A stretch of 39,263 nt of DNA from a virus. The notes below the pieces were generated by a model. It did not search any database, had not been told where the DNA came from, and worked only from the letters and a program-made list of their open reading frames with translations. Where the stretch lies: IMG/VR virus record IMGVR_UViG_3300007963_000015, positions 1 to 39,263 of that record; one strand, 5' to 3'. The translations under genes and the position numbers were made by a program. This document shows positions 37,909 through 39,263 of the stretch, piece after piece (within the stretch, counting starts at the first letter, position 1; each line of letters opens with the position of its first letter).

Positions 37909-38531
37909 TATTCCTCCAGTCTGTGAATGTTCTGCTCAATGTAAAGCACAGGATCGCTGGTATCTTCAGCATTCCACTCTTTCATTTCAGTTAGCAGATC
38001 ATCCATACTTACATTAAACGCTTCACAAAGTTTACTAAGAGTCGTTGTATTAGGCATACATTTGCAATCAATCCAGTTTTTGATTGTTGCTTTGCTGATA
38101 TCTACCTCTTCAAGAAATTTAGCCGCACTTATTTTCTGCTTGTTTAAGTTCCTAAAGAACGGATGCAGCTGTCTATGTACTAGCCTTGCAATCATTTGCT
38201 TGGGAGTTTCACCCGGCTTGGCTACGATTCTTAAAGTTCTGGCGTGTTCTGAGCTAATGGTTTCCATACCATACTCCAATATTGAAACGTACAACTCAGC
38301 AGGGGGTACCCCAAGTGCCACTGCTAACTTGTACACGGTTTTAGGTTTGGGTTTGACTCTCATGATTTCTATGAAATGGATTGTCCACCGATACACACCA
38401 GACTTCTTAGCGAGACATGATAGTGATAGTGATCGTTCCATTCGTAACTGGCGAAGTGGGTGGAAAGCAGTTCTAACTGTCTTGGTAATGGTGTCTAAGT
38501 CAGCAGGATCATAAGTGTAATGTTCATGCAC
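37908..38531 (-). CDS. Regulator with two XRE-type helix-turn-helix domains, 207 aa
   Basis: Two HTH units are visible. One is at about residues 25-80 (LRQLRMERSLSLSCLAKKSG, with VYKLAVALGVPPAELYV). The second is at about 130-190 (ISAAKFLEEVDISKATIKNW, with LSKLCEAFNVSMDDLL). Two such domains in one chain are unusual for a phage repressor and would let one subunit bind two half-sites. No dimerisation or peptidase domain is present. The GTG at 38531 has only a distant AGAGGG, but no better start would keep the first domain whole. A near-consensus promoter lies 30 bases upstream. It heads the recombination operon and may control it or the 3653/3685 repeats. Confidence 0.82.
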   Translation of the reverse strand: MHEHYTYDPADLDTITKTVRTAFHPLRQLRMERSLSLSCLAKKSGVYRWTIHFIEIMRVKPKPKTVYKLAVALGVPPAELYVSILEYGMETISSEHARTLRIVAKPGETPKQMIARLVHRQLHPFFRNLNKQKISAAKFLEEVDISKATIKNWIDCKCMPNTTTLSKLCEAFNVSMDDLLTEMKEWNAEDTSDPVLYIEQNIHRLEE

Positions 38532-38561
38532 AGCGGATATTGCCCTCTCATTCAGCAGATA

Positions 38562-38590
38562 ATTTTAACTTATGATTGGTGTTATTTCAA
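38562..38590 (-). promoter_or_regulatory. Sigma70-like leftward promoter of the regulator-recombination operon
   Basis: Read leftward, TTGAAA (38585-38590) and TAAAAT (38562-38567) are exactly 17 bases apart, in an AT-rich setting. The start would fall near 38555, giving a leader of about 24 nt before the GTG at 38531. Confidence 0.72.
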
Positions 38591-38614
38591 TACTATTTTA
38601 TAAGAATAATAAAT

Positions 38615-38685
38615 GAGCCAGAGGGTACACCAACTGTCGTGACTAGAAGGCCATGAGTTCCTCTAGTCCAGTGTCCCTCTGACTC
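38615..38685. repeat. Imperfect long hairpin between two early genes
   Basis: GAG-C-CAGAGGG (38615-38625) pairs with CCCTCTG-A-CTC (38675-38685), CAC with GTG inside, and GACTAGA (38641-38647) with TCTAGTC (38662-38668) at the tip. It begins about 12 bases past the stop of the 73-aa gene. Leftward, a T-rich stretch follows, so it may work as a weak terminator separating the upstream genes from the regulator operon. The 166-nt gap otherwise holds only the promoter. Confidence 0.72.
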
Positions 38686-38696
38686 GAATCGAATTA

Positions 38697-38918
38697 TTAA
38701 TCCATGGGATCTACTTCATCCCATACATTATTGAGTAGATCTATCATTTCATGTTTCAGTTTCATGTGGCCTTCCATGATTTCTTTATGCGTGTTTACTG
38801 TTCTCTCAACCTGTTTCTTTAATTGCCAAGAAGCGTTGTTAAGAACTTGCGTTTGCTTCTCAAGTATTTCAAAGATCTGTGCGATCTTGTCGCCTGTTGA
38901 ATCCTTTTCTTTTTGCAT
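38697..38918 (-). CDS. Small helical protein, 73 aa
   Basis: The chain is one long charged amphipathic helix with regular hydrophobics (IAQIFEILEKQTQVLNNASW, then QVERTVNTHKEIMEG), ending in the acidic VWDEVDPMD. A coiled coil is likely. The ATG at 38918 has GAGGAG four bases upstream. The upstream frame to 38945 is not needed. The preceding gene ends one base before it. No family is recognised. Confidence 0.68.
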   Translation of the reverse strand: MQKEKDSTGDKIAQIFEILEKQTQVLNNASWQLKKQVERTVNTHKEIMEGHMKLKHEMIDLLNNVWDEVDPMD

Positions 38919-38919
38919 G

Positions 38920-39258
38920 TTACTCCTCGCTGTATGTTCCGTCATACGGGTTTGGTTCGTAGTCTTCAGGTCCAGATCTTAATTCGTTGTCAATGTTTAG
39001 CATGTTGTAGTCATTCCAACCTTCTTCTTTTGAGTTGGTTTCTTCTTCTACTTCATGCAAGAATGCTGTTATTGTTTTGGGATAATCTTCCATGTACTGA
39101 CCAAACCCTACTGATTCAATACCTCTAGTAAGATTTTCTACTTCACTCATCATTCTTCCGTATAACTTTATCATGTATTTAACATCTGTTTTCTTTTGAA
39201 GACTATGCAACTCTTGATCTAAAGCCGCTAAGCAATAAATCAATCTTTGCTCACTCAT
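38920..39258 (-). CDS. Unknown acidic protein, 112 aa; ribosome-binding site supplied by the other window end
   Basis: The first half is helical (LAALDQELHSLQKK, MIKLYGRMMSEVENLTR). The second half is acidic and probably flexible, ending in N-P-Y-D-G-T-Y-S-E-E. No family is recognised. The ATG at 39258 is five bases from the window end. If base 1 follows base 39263, the leader reads AAAGAGGTGAAATG, an excellent ribosome-binding site, just after the terminator T run of the other leftward operon. This supports circular permutation and shows that the gene is complete. Confidence 0.7.
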   Translation of the reverse strand: MSEQRLIYCLAALDQELHSLQKKTDVKYMIKLYGRMMSEVENLTRGIESVGFGQYMEDYPKTITAFLHEVEEETNSKEEGWNDYNMLNIDNELRSGPEDYEPNPYDGTYSEE

Positions 39259-39263
39259 TTCAC

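Noticed and set aside
38615-38685. tRNA gene
   Set aside because: The length and first stem are suggestive, but there is no TTCGA-type T loop, no proper anticodon arm and no CCA context. It reads as a simple interrupted hairpin.
1-39263. CRISPR array, integrase, att sites
   Set aside because: No regularly spaced near-identical repeats with spacers, no tyrosine or serine recombinase motif and no tRNA-like attachment core were seen.

Overview
The window looks like a complete, circularly permuted genome of a short-tailed (podovirus-type) dsDNA phage of about 39.3 kb. The host is probably Gram-negative: the promoters are sigma70-like, the tail and internal virion proteins are T7-like, and there is a lipoprotein-type lysis gene. 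Completeness is inferred from the ends. Joining base 39263 to base 1 places an AAAGAGGTGA ribosome-binding site directly before the last leftward gene and puts a terminator just upstream of it. GC content is moderate to low, except for a GC-rich islet at about 3700-5060. I cannot name the host or genus.

Layout. The rightward block (6355-34918) holds packaging and virion genes: small and large terminase, a portal interrupted by an in-frame TAA, two large unknown proteins with a shared N-terminal motif, a Bbp19-like protein, scaffold, a structured leader and the major coat protein. After two small virion candidates and an attenuator-like terminator come a very large repeat protein fused to the tail tubular protein A (adaptor) domain, tail tubular protein B, three internal virion (ejection) proteins, a small membrane/lipoprotein pair and a run of small basic proteins. 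The leftward block (6297 down to 1, continuing across the junction from 39258 to 34890) holds the probable early genes: small zinc proteins, an ArdC-like antirestriction metalloprotease, many small unknowns, a double-HTH regulator, a YqaJ/lambda-type exonuclease, a RecT annealing protein and a PD-(D/E)XK-like nuclease. I found no DNA polymerase, primase, helicase, phage RNA polymerase, integrase, endolysin or tRNA gene.

The most unusual part is 3264-5045. It contains two separate, very long, imperfect inverted repeats. The larger (about 3720-5045, arms about 650 nt, apical loop about 17 nt) carries an intact 128-codon gene with its leader and terminator in one arm. The other arm carries an inverted, frameshifted, start-less copy of the same unit. 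The smaller (3264-3572) pairs the leader, Shine-Dalgarno site and first ~23 codons of the first gene of the early operon with an inverted decayed copy lying between that gene and its promoter. Leftward transcripts of both loci would fold into giant rods that bury a translation start. I know of no named phage system with this design.

How the genes work together: YqaJ and RecT form a two-step recombination system, probably supporting concatemer formation while the host supplies replication. ArdC may protect incoming DNA. The double-HTH protein may control the early operon. The rightward genes build a T7-like particle whose tail adaptor carries a long repeat arm and may act as the fibre.
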